Source of the DNA: Plasmodiophora brassicae | Taxonomy: Eukaryota > Endomyxa > Phytomyxea > Plasmodiophorida > Plasmodiophoridae | Reading direction: 5' to 3' | DNA length: 64,000 nt | Assembly (NCBI GenBank): GCA_039704465.1 | Contig: JASFAU010000020.1 | Coordinates: forward strand, 434,001 to 498,000 | In this document: piece after piece, positions 54,557 to 64,000 of the stretch | How positions within the stretch are numbered: the stretch's first letter is position 1 | Layout: each line of letters starts with the position of its first letter | The notes under the pieces: model-generated | Database searches by the model: none | Told to the model about the DNA's origin: nothing | Seen by the model: only the letters and a program-made list of their open reading frames with translations | Made by a program: the position numbers and the translations under genes

Positions 54557-55690
54557 TATAGATCGTGTATAGAGAACCTCAGCGTCCTCGTTCCCAGATC
54601 TCCTGATCCTTCTCCCCGTTGCCGTCCGGCCTTCCCGCATGCCGTACGGACTCTCCTGGTCTTAGGGCTGCCTCTCCTAGACGCTGTTCTTGGTATCTCT
54701 GGCTGCGACAGGGCATGCTGCACTGCTCCACCGTCTACACTACCCTTTTCCGAACATGACCTGGATGCAGACGTAGAGATACGTAGGCTCGTTGCTGCAT
54801 TCGTGCGACACGTAGGCGTTACTTGGTTCGTGTGCGCGTTCAGATTGGTCACGCCCGTTTCTTGAGGTTAGACTCATCGCAATAAGGACGTAGTTGAGTG
54901 AATCAGATTCGCCGGACCATGTCAGCATAGTGCTAACAGTTCTCAGCCATACTGACGACATCCACCCCCACGTGGGAGGTGGTCACCTCGTTACAGGCAC
55001 CGATCCTTTCCAAATCACTCCAGCGAGTCACCAAACGTTCCATATTTCCCAGTGATCCAGCCAACCGTCCCCATGTGGTGTACGACAGGTCATACGCCGA
55101 CATTAAGGCACCATTTCCAATTCCACAGTTCCCAATTCGCACCCAGTTCCATCCAATTCCAGTTCCCGTTCCCCATGCACTGATTCTGTGAGTTGCGTCC
55201 AACACACTACATCAGCGCCGGTTGTGAGCTCACTACTGCGTCCAGTAAGTTCCGCTCTCAACCACCACGAATACCCACACCGCGTCCAGCCATGTGCATC
55301 CGTAGTTAGTTCCGTTCCCATCCGATATCGGTTCACCGAAGCCCAATCTTTAGGAGTCCGATGACTGGCGTCCGTTTGACTACCAGGGTTAGCCGAAGTC
55401 CAATCTTTAGGATCCGACTGTGGTGGAGTGTTTCCCCATGCATATGCGAGTTCCGTACCGTTGGTTTCCATTTGGTACATGATCCCATTCAGTGGCCAAT
55501 TTGCTGAATGTTCCCAGACTGAGTCCCGGGCCCAGTGGTTCGGGCCCCGTGCCCACGCAGGTGCTCCGCGCACCGTGCGTCCGATCGACGTCCTTTCCGT
55601 TTTCGCGTCGTTGTTCCTCGTTGCCTATGTACGGTTAGCAACCTTCGACCAGCTACTTTACCATGTTCCAGCCGGTTCATCATCATATCG
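54557..55690. other. Unassigned sequence between mobile elements
   Basis: AT-richer. Contains loose GGAACTGGAATTGG-like repeats at ~55110-55170 (minus strand). An open minus frame (55573-55103) has odd Trp/Thr composition and no known motif. I assign nothing. Confidence 0.35.
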
Positions 55691-56510
55691 TCAATTCCGT
55701 TGTCGTTTAGTCCTCTGACGTCGCGCTCCTTTTGCTTGACGTCGTTTCGAGGCAGGCTGGCGATTCCCGTTCGTCGCCGCCGAGTTCAACAGTGTTCGCA
55801 ACTCCTCCGCCTGAGGGTGGTCATCTCCCAGTCGGTCATACAGATCACGAGCCATCGTTGGCACGTCCTCGATTATGATGTCCGCCAGTTCCCATGTGGC
55901 GTCCGATTCCTCGAATCCTTGCCAGAGCACTTTGATTTCGATTCGCTTCTCGCTCGCATTGTATCGGCAGTCAGCTAGATTCTCCACCAAGAGCTTGTGA
56001 TTCGAGTGCTGAAGATGCTTCTTCATCGTCGCCGTCATGTTCAACTTCCCATCAGCGTATCGTCTGATCCGTTGGATGTGTGCCCGAAACTCCTTCTCGT
56101 GAAGAGGATCGTACAGCAGGTACACCTGATCGTTCAGTCGCTGCAGCACACGGAACGGGCCATTCCACTTGGCGATCAGTTTGTTCCCCGGGCCCATGTT
56201 CGGTCGTGCGCACAAGACGTAGTCACCTGGAATGAACGCTTCATCGTCTCCAGGACGCAGCTGCCTGTTGCGCTGCTGGACATTGGCTCGATGCCGCTTC
56301 TCTTTGCCCATCTCGACATCCTTGTGTATGTTGCCGAAATCGTCCTTCATCTTCTCGATGTGCTGAGTAATGGTCGCAGGATTCACAGGTCGCCAATCGC
56401 TAGCCTTCAAGTCCCAGATCAGGTCTAGAGGATTCTCCGGTTGGATGCCAAACGCCGCCGTCACCGGTGCATGACCTCCACGACGCTTTGAAGGCGTATG
56501 GTTCATGGCA
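55691..56510 (-). pseudogene. Gypsy-4 fragment: integrase C-terminus and chromodomain
   Basis: A 271-residue minus frame. NHTPSKRRGGHAPVTAAFG and NPLDLIW are typical of the end of the integrase core. GDYVLCARPNMGPGNKLIAK and GPFRVLQRLNDQVYLLYD belong to the C-terminal domain. CRYNASEKRIEIKVLWQGFE with DATWEL is a chromodomain. A basic tail follows. It differs clearly from gypsy-1 to -3, so it is another lineage. Upstream parts are cut off at the LTR-like sequence at 56511. Confidence 0.75.
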
Positions 56511-56693
56511 TGCGAACAACGTATCCACTACGACCAGCAGCACATGCCTGCAGCACGTGAACGCCGTCACGCACTCCGCGACTCCGTGCCCGCCGGCGTT
56601 GGCAACCGTTACACCGTCGGCGACTACGTCGCCACTGTAACGTCCGCCGCACACGCCGTACGTAATATATCCACTCCATTATCGTCTTTCTCA
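56511..56693 (+). repeat. Copia-family LTR remnant at the junction of gypsy-4 and copia B
   Basis: Aligns with the start of the copia A LTR (shared CTACGACCAGCAGCAC and CACGCACTCCGC) in plus orientation, opposite to copia B. No target duplication is seen. It marks a rearranged junction. Confidence 0.6.
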
Positions 56694-59600
56694 ACCACGA
56701 GCGGCCGGTCGATGGGATCGGATGGCCTCGCGGATGAGCCGGCGTTCTTCGACCTGTTGCCAGTGGTGAATCTGGCGGCGCGATGGGCGTGGCGGACGTT
56801 GAATTGGGGCTGTCAGCACTGGGTGCTGGAACCAGGTGTCCACCGTTGACGCCCACCGGGTGGAGGACCGGTTTGCCTTCGCGGGACCCTTCCACCATTC
56901 GCCCGGTGGTTGACGGTGACGTGTAGATCGACGAGGATGCGGCATGTCCAGAACATCGTCGTCGGCGACGACATCAGCCGCAATATCCATGTCAGCAGGA
57001 GAGTCATCACCATCGTTGGCGGCATCAGCCGCAATATCCATGTCAGCAGGAGAATCAGCACCGTCGTTGGCGGACGGCTGAGCGGCGTCAATATCCATGT
57101 CAGCAGGAGAATCAGCATCAGCGTCGTTGCCGGCCTCCTGATGGTCCTTAACGTCGGCATCAACGATGCTGGATGCGCGGTTGCCGTCGTGGTTATCAGC
57201 GTCGACAGCAGCGTCGTTACCAGAATGACCGACGTTGCCGGCGAGATCAGGCAGGGGAGCATGATGGTTATGCGCAGATGGTTGAAGACGATCAGATGAC
57301 GGAGACGACACGACATTGGATGACACCGGAACGGGGGATGCTGATGGTAGCGGTGGGATAACGGCGTCGGCAGCAGCGGGTGATGATGTAAGAACGGCAA
57401 CGGTGGACAGGGAACTGGCGGCGAGTACGGGCGCAGCCTGTGAAGACTCAAGACCAGAGTTCGACCGCCTGAAGCCGAAGGTGAACGACGTTTCCAGGAA
57501 TTCGGCCGTCGTGCTCTCGAATGTGTCACCTCGTTCGACGTCATAGAAGCGCCATGCCTTCATCCCTGGTGTAAAGCCGATGAATACAGCGCGAACGCCA
57601 CGATGATCCAGCTTGGTCGGCTTCTTCGAAGAGGGGTGAGGGCGCATGGCGTACGCGTCGCAGCCGTAGACGCGCAGGGAAGAGACATCAGGTTTAGCGA
57701 AGCGAGCCGCCTGGAACGATGAGCGACGCCCCGGAAGGACGGATCGAGGATGGACATTGTAGAGGACGGCAGAATACGAGAGCGACCAGGGCCAGGTGAA
57801 ATCGGGCATACGCGCGTGACACCGGATAGCGCCTTCGATACAGCACAGGCTGTAGTTGACAATTTCGGCTCGGCCGTTCTGCTTGGGCGTATACGGAACC
57901 GACTTGCGATGAAGGATGCCGGACTCATTGTAGAACGTAACGCATGCCTTGGAATTAAACTCGCCCCCGCCGTCTGTTTGTAAGTCGGAAATGCCACGTC
58001 CCTCCTGATTGCGTAGACGTGCATCGTAGTGCTTGATGACATCGAGGGCGTCCGATTTCCGACGGAGCAGGTAGACAGTCAGGTAGCGCGTTGAATCATC
58101 CAGCATGGTCTGGTAATACTCGAAACCGCCAATACCGACGACAGGCCACCGCCCGGAGAGGTCACTGTGGACGAGATCGCTAACGCGACGTGCTCGCGAC
58201 GTACTGGGAGGGAACGATGAGCGCTTGCCTTTCGTGAGAAGACAGGCCTCGCATGGACATCGATCCTGAAGCTTGGGAATGGGCTGATCGAAAGCCATTC
58301 CCCGACAGCGGCGCTGCAGGAGACGCAGATTGACGTAGCCGAGATGTCCAACGCGCTCGTGCCAAAGGGCGGGTGATGCGGAGGCGACTGTGGCGGCGCG
58401 GCAGGACACGCTGGGCGCAGCCGATGAATAAATTTCAGTTGACGATGGGGCAGCGGGAGCACGCAGGGCGATCCTGTAGAGATTATCGGCTCCTCGCGTG
58501 CTGACCGCTAGCGGGGTCCCGACTGGGGACGTCCAGTTGTCCTTGGAATAGATAGTCGCGTTGGGCCCATCGAAGACGATCTTGTGCCCGGATCGGGTGA
58601 TCTGTCCAACGGAGACGAGCGCTTGGCCGAGTCGTGGGACGTGCAGCGAATCGATAGGCGCCATCTGGGACTGATCAGCGCCCAATGACGTCACGCCACG
58701 TCCGGAAGTGGTCGTACGAGACAGGTCTGCAAGTTCAACAGTCGGTCCGGCGACATGTCGGTAAGCGCCGAGATGCTCGCGCAGGGGCGTCATTGTGGTG
58801 GAACATCCAGAATCGAGCAGGCCGACGGAACTGTTGTCTACGGCGGGGTGACGGGCAGACATGGCGCGAACCGGGACGTACTGATCAGGTTGCGACGATG
58901 TATTCGATGTCGTCCGCCACAACGAGCGCTGTAGGAAACAGTTGCCATTCGTGTGCGGCTTCCTCAAGGTCGTATGTAGGACGCACAGTCCATCGCGTTC
59001 GGGAGCCTTGATCGGGTGTGCGGTGGCGCTTGCACTGTTCGCCGTTGCGAACGATATCTCCCGGTCAGCATGAGCCTCTTGAATGCGCTGCTCTTCTGAT
59101 GTGAGCGTGGACACGACCTCAGTGACAGTAGGCCGCGGTTCGAGTCCACGACTGTGCAGGTTGGATGCGGCCGTGTCCAATTCTGATGAGGCGTTGCCAG
59201 CCATCAGGACAGCCAGGAAGGAATCCGTCATGTGAAGCATGTCGTTCGGGACTGTTGTACGGAAAAGTTGGGCAGCGGCTTGCAGACGAGCCGCGTACAA
59301 GGCGACCGATTCACCGGCTTGCTGTCGAACACTGAACAAATCTTTAGAAGCACGAATGACCGACGAAAACGTGCAAGGTCGCAGCATGCGGAAGAGAGCG
59401 CGCCAGCATTGCGCCGATGTACCGGCGTACAGCAAGTTGTCGCCGATCAGAACGGTCTTGTCGACCATCTGAAACAAGAGTATCTCCCGAGCAGTTGCCT
59501 CCAGATCGGGGATACTCGGAGTCGGCGATCCGTCCAGATCGATGCCGACAATTCCCGCGAATCCACGGTTGGTAAACCAAGACGCGGCGGCGGGCGCCCA

Positions 59601-59846
59601 AGCGGCAAACGATTCGTGCTTGCCGTCGAACCGAGGTGGAGGCACGCGATCTGTACCTGGACGCTCTACGCCGTCCACAATGGTTGGGCGAGGCTGCGTC
59701 GTCGGCGTCGTGGCGATGCAGGAGTACGATGCGGTTTGCTGTCGCAGGAATGCGATGCGCGCGATCTTCTCCTGTCGCTCGGCCTCAGCGAGCTGCGAGT
59801 CGAGATCTTGGACATCTGATTCCGCCGTTCGGCCGCGATCGGCCAT
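56691..59846 (-). CDS. Copia B Gag-protease-integrase polyprotein (3' truncated)
   Basis: From ATG 59846 (MADRGRTAESDVQDLDSQ) about 1051 codons. Gag with a short CHC-like region (CVLHTTLRKPHTNGNC). Protease LLDSGCSTTMTP. GAG-pre-integrase HERVGHLGYVNLRLLQRRC with a C-x-x-C pair. Integrase D, D and E in LVHSDLSGRW, LQTDGGGEF and YTPKQNGRAEIVNYS. Then an acidic region with three copies of DSPADMDI and the linker RRSTRHRQPPGEWWK. In intact copia elements RT follows this linker; here the frame ends in junction sequence. The upstream frame to 59963 lies in the LTR and leader. Confidence 0.85.
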   Translation of the reverse strand: MADRGRTAESDVQDLDSQLAEAERQEKIARIAFLRQQTASYSCIATTPTTQPRPTIVDGVERPGTDRVPPPRFDGKHESFAAWAPAAASWFTNRGFAGIVGIDLDGSPTPSIPDLEATAREILLFQMVDKTVLIGDNLLYAGTSAQCWRALFRMLRPCTFSSVIRASKDLFSVRQQAGESVALYAARLQAAAQLFRTTVPNDMLHMTDSFLAVLMAGNASSELDTAASNLHSRGLEPRPTVTEVVSTLTSEEQRIQEAHADREISFATANSASATAHPIKAPERDGLCVLHTTLRKPHTNGNCFLQRSLWRTTSNTSSQPDQYVPVRAMSARHPAVDNSSVGLLDSGCSTTMTPLREHLGAYRHVAGPTVELADLSRTTTSGRGVTSLGADQSQMAPIDSLHVPRLGQALVSVGQITRSGHKIVFDGPNATIYSKDNWTSPVGTPLAVSTRGADNLYRIALRAPAAPSSTEIYSSAAPSVSCRAATVASASPALWHERVGHLGYVNLRLLQRRCRGMAFDQPIPKLQDRCPCEACLLTKGKRSSFPPSTSRARRVSDLVHSDLSGRWPVVGIGGFEYYQTMLDDSTRYLTVYLLRRKSDALDVIKHYDARLRNQEGRGISDLQTDGGGEFNSKACVTFYNESGILHRKSVPYTPKQNGRAEIVNYSLCCIEGAIRCHARMPDFTWPWSLSYSAVLYNVHPRSVLPGRRSSFQAARFAKPDVSSLRVYGCDAYAMRPHPSSKKPTKLDHRGVRAVFIGFTPGMKAWRFYDVERGDTFESTTAEFLETSFTFGFRRSNSGLESSQAAPVLAASSLSTVAVLTSSPAAADAVIPPLPSASPVPVSSNVVSSPSSDRLQPSAHNHHAPLPDLAGNVGHSGNDAAVDADNHDGNRASSIVDADVKDHQEAGNDADADSPADMDIDAAQPSANDGADSPADMDIAADAANDGDDSPADMDIAADVVADDDVLDMPHPRRSTRHRQPPGEWWKGPAKANRSSTRWASTVDTWFQHPVLTAPIQRPPRPSRRQIHHWQQVEERRLIREAIRSHRPAARG

Positions 59847-60085
59847 GACGTTGGACGCGAGCGAGACGCCCAGAGCGCGGTTACGACTGTTAATCTGAAA
59901 CGACGAAATCAGAGTGAGATATATTGATGGATATAGAGCGAAGATATTGGGTGTGACGGGCAACGTCGTAGACGTGAGACGCGGTGCACGTTACATCATC
60001 GCGGGCGGCGCTGACACCAGACTTGCGGAGTGCGTGGCAGCGTCGGTGTGCTGCACGAGTGTGCTGCTGGATATGGAGTTCGACA
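56694..60085 (-). mobile_element. Copia B: Ty1/copia element lacking RT and RNase H
   Basis: The 5' LTR is 59896-60085 (minus strand, TGTCGAACTCC...GTTTCA), followed by GATTAACAGTCGTA. One long frame covers gag, protease and integrase. It stops at the linker normally preceding RT, where a foreign LTR begins. It sits in a TRIM copy whose sequence resumes at 60086. Confidence 0.85.
59896..60085 (-). repeat. Copia B 5' LTR
   Basis: 190 bp, homologous to the copia A LTR at 52140-52347. The tRNA-Asn-like primer site follows at 59895-59882 on the minus strand. Confidence 0.82.
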
Positions 60086-60540
60086 TCCGCCGGCGCGCTC
60101 AGCGTCGGTGTCGTCCTGAGCCAGACCCGGAGCCCTGCGTTGTCATCGTCGACAGCAGCCTCAGCAAATCGCGCCGTCCATGTCACCTCTAGCTACGCCA
60201 CGATCCGTCTCGTGCCGCGTCAACGAGCCAAGACATATGTGCACGTGCAAGTCCGTGTTGTTCATGATCCAGAGCCAACGGTCGAGCCGGCACCCGTCCG
60301 TTCGACCGTCTTCCGCATGCAACCGCGTGCCGTTGGAGGGGGCGTGTCAAGGACCATGTCGTACCACCGGCACACGGTGACGCCGGGACTGTGCGCGTCT
60401 GCGTAACGTCCACGGCAGAGGCCCCGCCACTGACGCAGTTGTCGGTAACGGCTTGGCAAGCCCCTGTTACGTAGCGTTACGTCGCCGCCGTCTCGCGCCG
60501 GTGTCGGTCGGAATAAATCACTTCGTTATTGTCTTCATCA
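60086..60540 (+). repeat. TRIM-like element fragment with LTR copy d
   Basis: 60086-60344 repeats the internal region of the TRIM at 54014-54269. 60345-60540 is its 3' LTR (196 bp, ending TTCATCA). Copia B interrupts the element on the left. Confidence 0.8.
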
Positions 60541-61108
60541 GCGTTAAACAAGAACTTTTTCAAATCGGAGGAATGCCCTGTCATTTCGTCTGACGACTGG
60601 GAACCCACTTGATATCTGCCGAATGCCTCGACGACACCGACCTGGAATCTGCGTACGGCACGCCCAGCGTATCCCGGGTCAGAATTAGCGTGGTCGGACA
60701 CGTCAGAGCTGAACTTCTACCGTTGCGCCACATATTGTCGATGTCTAGCAGAATCCTTTTAGATGTATCTTCGATTTTACAAACACCAGCGATATATGCC
60801 CATTCGAAGTCTGTGGAGCGTAACGAGGTATCGAAGTTCGTGGCATATCGAGACGTGACGCGTTGTACAAAGGCGTTAACTTCGACCGTTCAGTACGCAA
60901 ATGCCGTGGCGATGACGACGTCGAGCGGAGGGCGGTGCAGCGAGGACAAGCGCGAACGACAAGGGTGCCGCGGCGAGGTAGCGCGGTGCTGGGTCCGTGA
61001 CCCGTGGGGCGCTGACACCATAGTGGAAGCCCCCGTCGCGCCCGCCTCGCGTGGGAAACCAGGCGGCTCGCCGCACGCTGGGTCAATGACCTGGCCGCAC
61101 CCACCGGA
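60541..61108. other. Unassigned sequence before the LINE
   Basis: Open frames exist on both strands, but none has a recognisable domain. A minus frame ~60700-60480 (SQSSDEMTGHSSDLKKFLFN) could be a gag relic. I assign no gene. Confidence 0.3.
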
Positions 61109-64000
61109 TTGGGCCGTGCCCTCTCCGACACCCTGACGGTCTGTGACCTGAAGGGCACCCTGACGGTCTGCGACCAGAAGGGCCCAGCCAAGGGAAGTTG
61201 CCCGAGGCTCAACCTGGGATTCCGTGAAACTCAGGTCGTGGGAGGCGCCTGTGGCGCCTACTCTGCCAAACTGGCGAACAACACACCAAAAACCGAAATA
61301 CCGAAAACCGACATAACATATACCGAAATACCAAACACCACACCCAGTATCACGCCCGTTGACCTCCGAGGTGCCTTGAGATCAGTACGTGAACGATGCC
61401 CATATCCTAAAAGAGCTAGCCCGCCCACCGCATACGCCAATCTACTAACCCATGACAGACCCCCGCCCTCGAACACGGCTGCCAAGTCCGTGACGCACTT
61501 CTCCGGACCCCCCTCGACGCATCGAGACCTGCCCAACCCCACAGTGTTGGACCGAGTCCCGCACACCACCGACAGCATCCAACTCACTCTAACCACTAGC
61601 AGAACTGAAACCACAGGTTCCCCAGAAGCTCGGAGAACCTCGCACGAAAGACTGTCCGATATAAGAAGTACCCATAACAGAGATAGAACTCATAGAGGCA
61701 CACTCGCCCTAACCTATAACAGAACCTCAACGACGTCCGTGACACACTGCTCTTGCTCACCCGACACCAGTGGTCACAATGACATGCACAGCACCCGAAG
61801 AACGCCGAATGTAGAATACGAAAAGACCGGAACAAACCCACCCTACAACAAGAGATTGGAAGAACCGCGTGACGCAATATACAGAATCCCCCCACCAGGC
61901 AACGGAACCAGGAACAAACATAACGCTAGACAGACCTCTATACTGGAGTACATCCAAAGTAATGCAGAGATGAACGACCTCAACCTACAGGATTCAAATT
62001 CACAAGACGCTGACCAGAACCGGCTAAACGTCGGACAGTGGAACGCCCGGACACTGACTACACTCAAAGCTGAGCGACTGGCAGAATTCGCGAAACTGAA
62101 CAAAATCCACATACTATGCATATCTGAACTAGGCCCTAGAAGGAAGATCGCCCACTTCCCCAACTACGAATTCTCGGACCTGAATACCCAGTCGGGAATA
62201 TTCTGGACAAAGAACATAAACGCAGAACGAATCAAAGCGAAGCAGCTACAGAAATTTGAAAACAAAAGGATAACAACACAAATGGTCCTAATCAATGGCG
62301 AAACGCTACTCATACACCCCTACATCCCCCTGACGTTAAGCAGCGAACACGCAAAGCATACTGGAACGAAGTAGATCGGCTTGTCACAAGTGAAAACAGA
62401 CCTACAATCATCACAGGCGACCTCAACACACGGGACTGCCGACTAGATGCCTCGGTTAGAGCACGAAGACCCTACCTAGACCCAATCCTTATTGAGTTCG
62501 AAGTCCTGAACGATATAACGCAGTCCACTAGATACGACCCCGCTAACGAGGAAAAAGGGAGTGTGCTTGACATTGGCATGTGCAATAGTGACGCGCGCGA
62601 AAACATCCTTGCATGGAGGCTAGGTCCCGACCTGGATAGCGACCACAAATTCACGATTATGGAGACTGCACTAACAATCACCGAACCCGAATCACTTTTC
62701 GATGGAAATGACCACAAATCGACAGTCGACATCAACCTTACGACCGAGAACATCACCTTATGGCTTGAATACGAAAACATCGCCGAAGCGAGCCTGAGCA
62801 AACTAAGCAGCATAATCAGAAATAGCACTGCTTATAAAGAAACACCCCGAGAAAACCACAAATTCTGGACTACAGGCCTCCGAGACGCCTGTCGCAGGAA
62901 AGAACAGGCGAAAGAAACACTCCAAAAAGCGCGACGAGACCAAAAACCTGAGGCCTACATGGAGGCCCTGAAAACAACGCTCCGTAATGAAAGCATTGAA
63001 GTATTGAGAGAATACAAAACAGCCAAGGTACAACGATACACTGAACTGGCAGAGACAGCGGTTGCTGACTCCACAGGCGCCACGACGTGGAAACTAATAA
63101 GAGAGATCAACCCTGAACTTAACAGCAAACGAACGCCACGAACAATCAAATCCAAAAGAGCCGACGAGGAGGCTGAAGAAATAGCAACAAAATTTACCAG
63201 CATATACGACGATAACGACCTTGAAACGACAGAGAAAGAAAGGATGGAACACGACGCGTTAATTAAAGCTCTCCAAACAGAGAAAGAAAGCAATAGGCCA
63301 ACACCTATCACTCGAAGAGAACTTGAAAAAGCCCTGAAGCGAGCCAAAATTCGTTCCGCCGGAGGAGTAGACGGCATCACAAACGTGCTCCTCAAAAGAG
63401 CATGCGAAGAAGAAACAACAGCGGAATATATCCTGGCAGCCATCAACAACGACATCGTCAAAGATGGAAAATTCCCAGACGACTTAAAAATCGCCAAAGT
63501 CCGGCCCCTACCGAAGGCAAAGCCAGGCGAATTCCGACCGATAGCCCTCCTGTCTAACTTAGCCAAACTAGTCGAATCGATAATTGAAACCCCATTACGC
63601 CACCAAGCCGAAAAACACCTACCACCAAACCAGAAAGGGGGTAGGGAGGCCCATAACACGTCCCAGGCGCTGATACGCCTACTTCACCACGCGGGGTGCG
63701 CGACAGTTAAAGACAAACAGTTCGCAACCATATTCTATGACTTCACAAAAGCATTCGACAGAGTGAAACATGTTAAGCTAATCGAAAAGTTGCGAAGGAT
63801 GCAAATTGACCCCTACCTAATACTAATAATTGACGAATGGCTCTCAAACAGGAAATTTGAAGTATCACACCGCGGAACCACGTCCAGACAACGAAAGCAA
63901 ACGAGCGGGATCCCACAAGGGTCAAGTCTGAGTGTACTCCTATGGGCAATATATGTATATGATGCTCCCCTTGAAGAAGACACTAGCAACATCTACGTTG
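61109..64000 (+). mobile_element. APE-type non-LTR retrotransposon (LINE), 3' truncated by the window
   Basis: Starts near a 27-bp duplication (CACCCTGACGGTCTG units at 61127-61180). The first frame (to 62374) has a Thr/Pro-rich N-terminus and then an AP-endonuclease start, NVGQWNARTLTTLKAERLAE and LCISELGP. At a C-run (~62321-62330) the frame shifts. The endonuclease then continues with TIITGDLNTRD and DLDSDHKF, followed by RT: SAGGVDGITN, KVRPLPKAKPGEFRPIALLS, FYDFTKAFDRVKH (catalytic Asp of motif A) and SGIPQGSSLSVLLWAIY (motif B). The YADD motif lies beyond the edge. The plus strand is strikingly A- and C-rich, unlike its surroundings. Confidence 0.88.

Noticed and set aside
1..64000. rRNA genes, bacterial operons, riboswitches or origins
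   Set aside because: None was seen. Spliced genes and eukaryotic protein families argue against prokaryotic features.

Overview
This is a eukaryotic window. The left part carries spliceosomal GT-AG introns (26 placed by hand, 49-78 bp long). The proteins are eukaryote-specific: MCM9, 14-3-3, importin-7/8, the flagellar protein CFAP45 and a UAP56-binding export adapter. The right part is packed with LTR retrotransposons, CACTA transposons, a Penelope-like relic, a tyrosine-recombinase element and a LINE. CFAP45 implies a flagellated stage. GC-rich compact genes, tiny introns, ankyrin proteins and many secreted or membrane proteins would suit a protist such as a plasmodiophorid (Rhizaria). That placement is an impression, not something the sequence proves.

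Bases 1-23110 are gene-dense host sequence. In order they hold: a secreted TolB-like propeller protein with a repetitive Ser/Thr/Pro stalk (5' end outside the window); a METTL26-type methyltransferase head-to-head with MCM9 across 36 bp; 14-3-3; a membrane-anchored DRGH nuclease; a small RG-rich protein ending in a UAP56-binding motif; membrane protein copy A of a new two-member family; a tandem pair of seven-helix proteins; CFAP45; membrane protein copy B of the same family; an intronless importin; and an F-box-like/ankyrin protein.

From about 23.2 kb to the window end I see no convincing host gene. The sequence is a mosaic of nested mobile elements. A Penelope-like RT relic is split by gypsy-1 (minus strand, 146-bp LTRs, TSD CAAAC), which is itself split by CACTA-1 (TSD ATT). 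Next, gypsy-3 (minus) is split by CACTA-2, by the nearly intact gypsy-2 (plus, identical 120-bp LTRs, TSD CTTTT) and by a solo LTR (TSD TTCTT). Copia A, a TRIM-like tandem of LTRs, a gypsy-4 fragment and copia B (without RT/RNase H) follow. An APE-type LINE runs off the right edge.

The most interesting signals are: (1) the A/B family, with a signal peptide, a beta-type ectodomain, a coiled coil and three hydrophobic segments, whose four intron positions and phases are conserved; (2) a shared hairpin in the short gypsy LTRs whose 3' strand is complementary to the site just inside the 5' LTR, which points to Tf1-like self-priming; (3) a copia/TRIM primer site that matches the anticodon arm of tRNA-Asn(GUU), which points to half-tRNA priming; and (4) the order of insertions, which can be read from intact target duplications.
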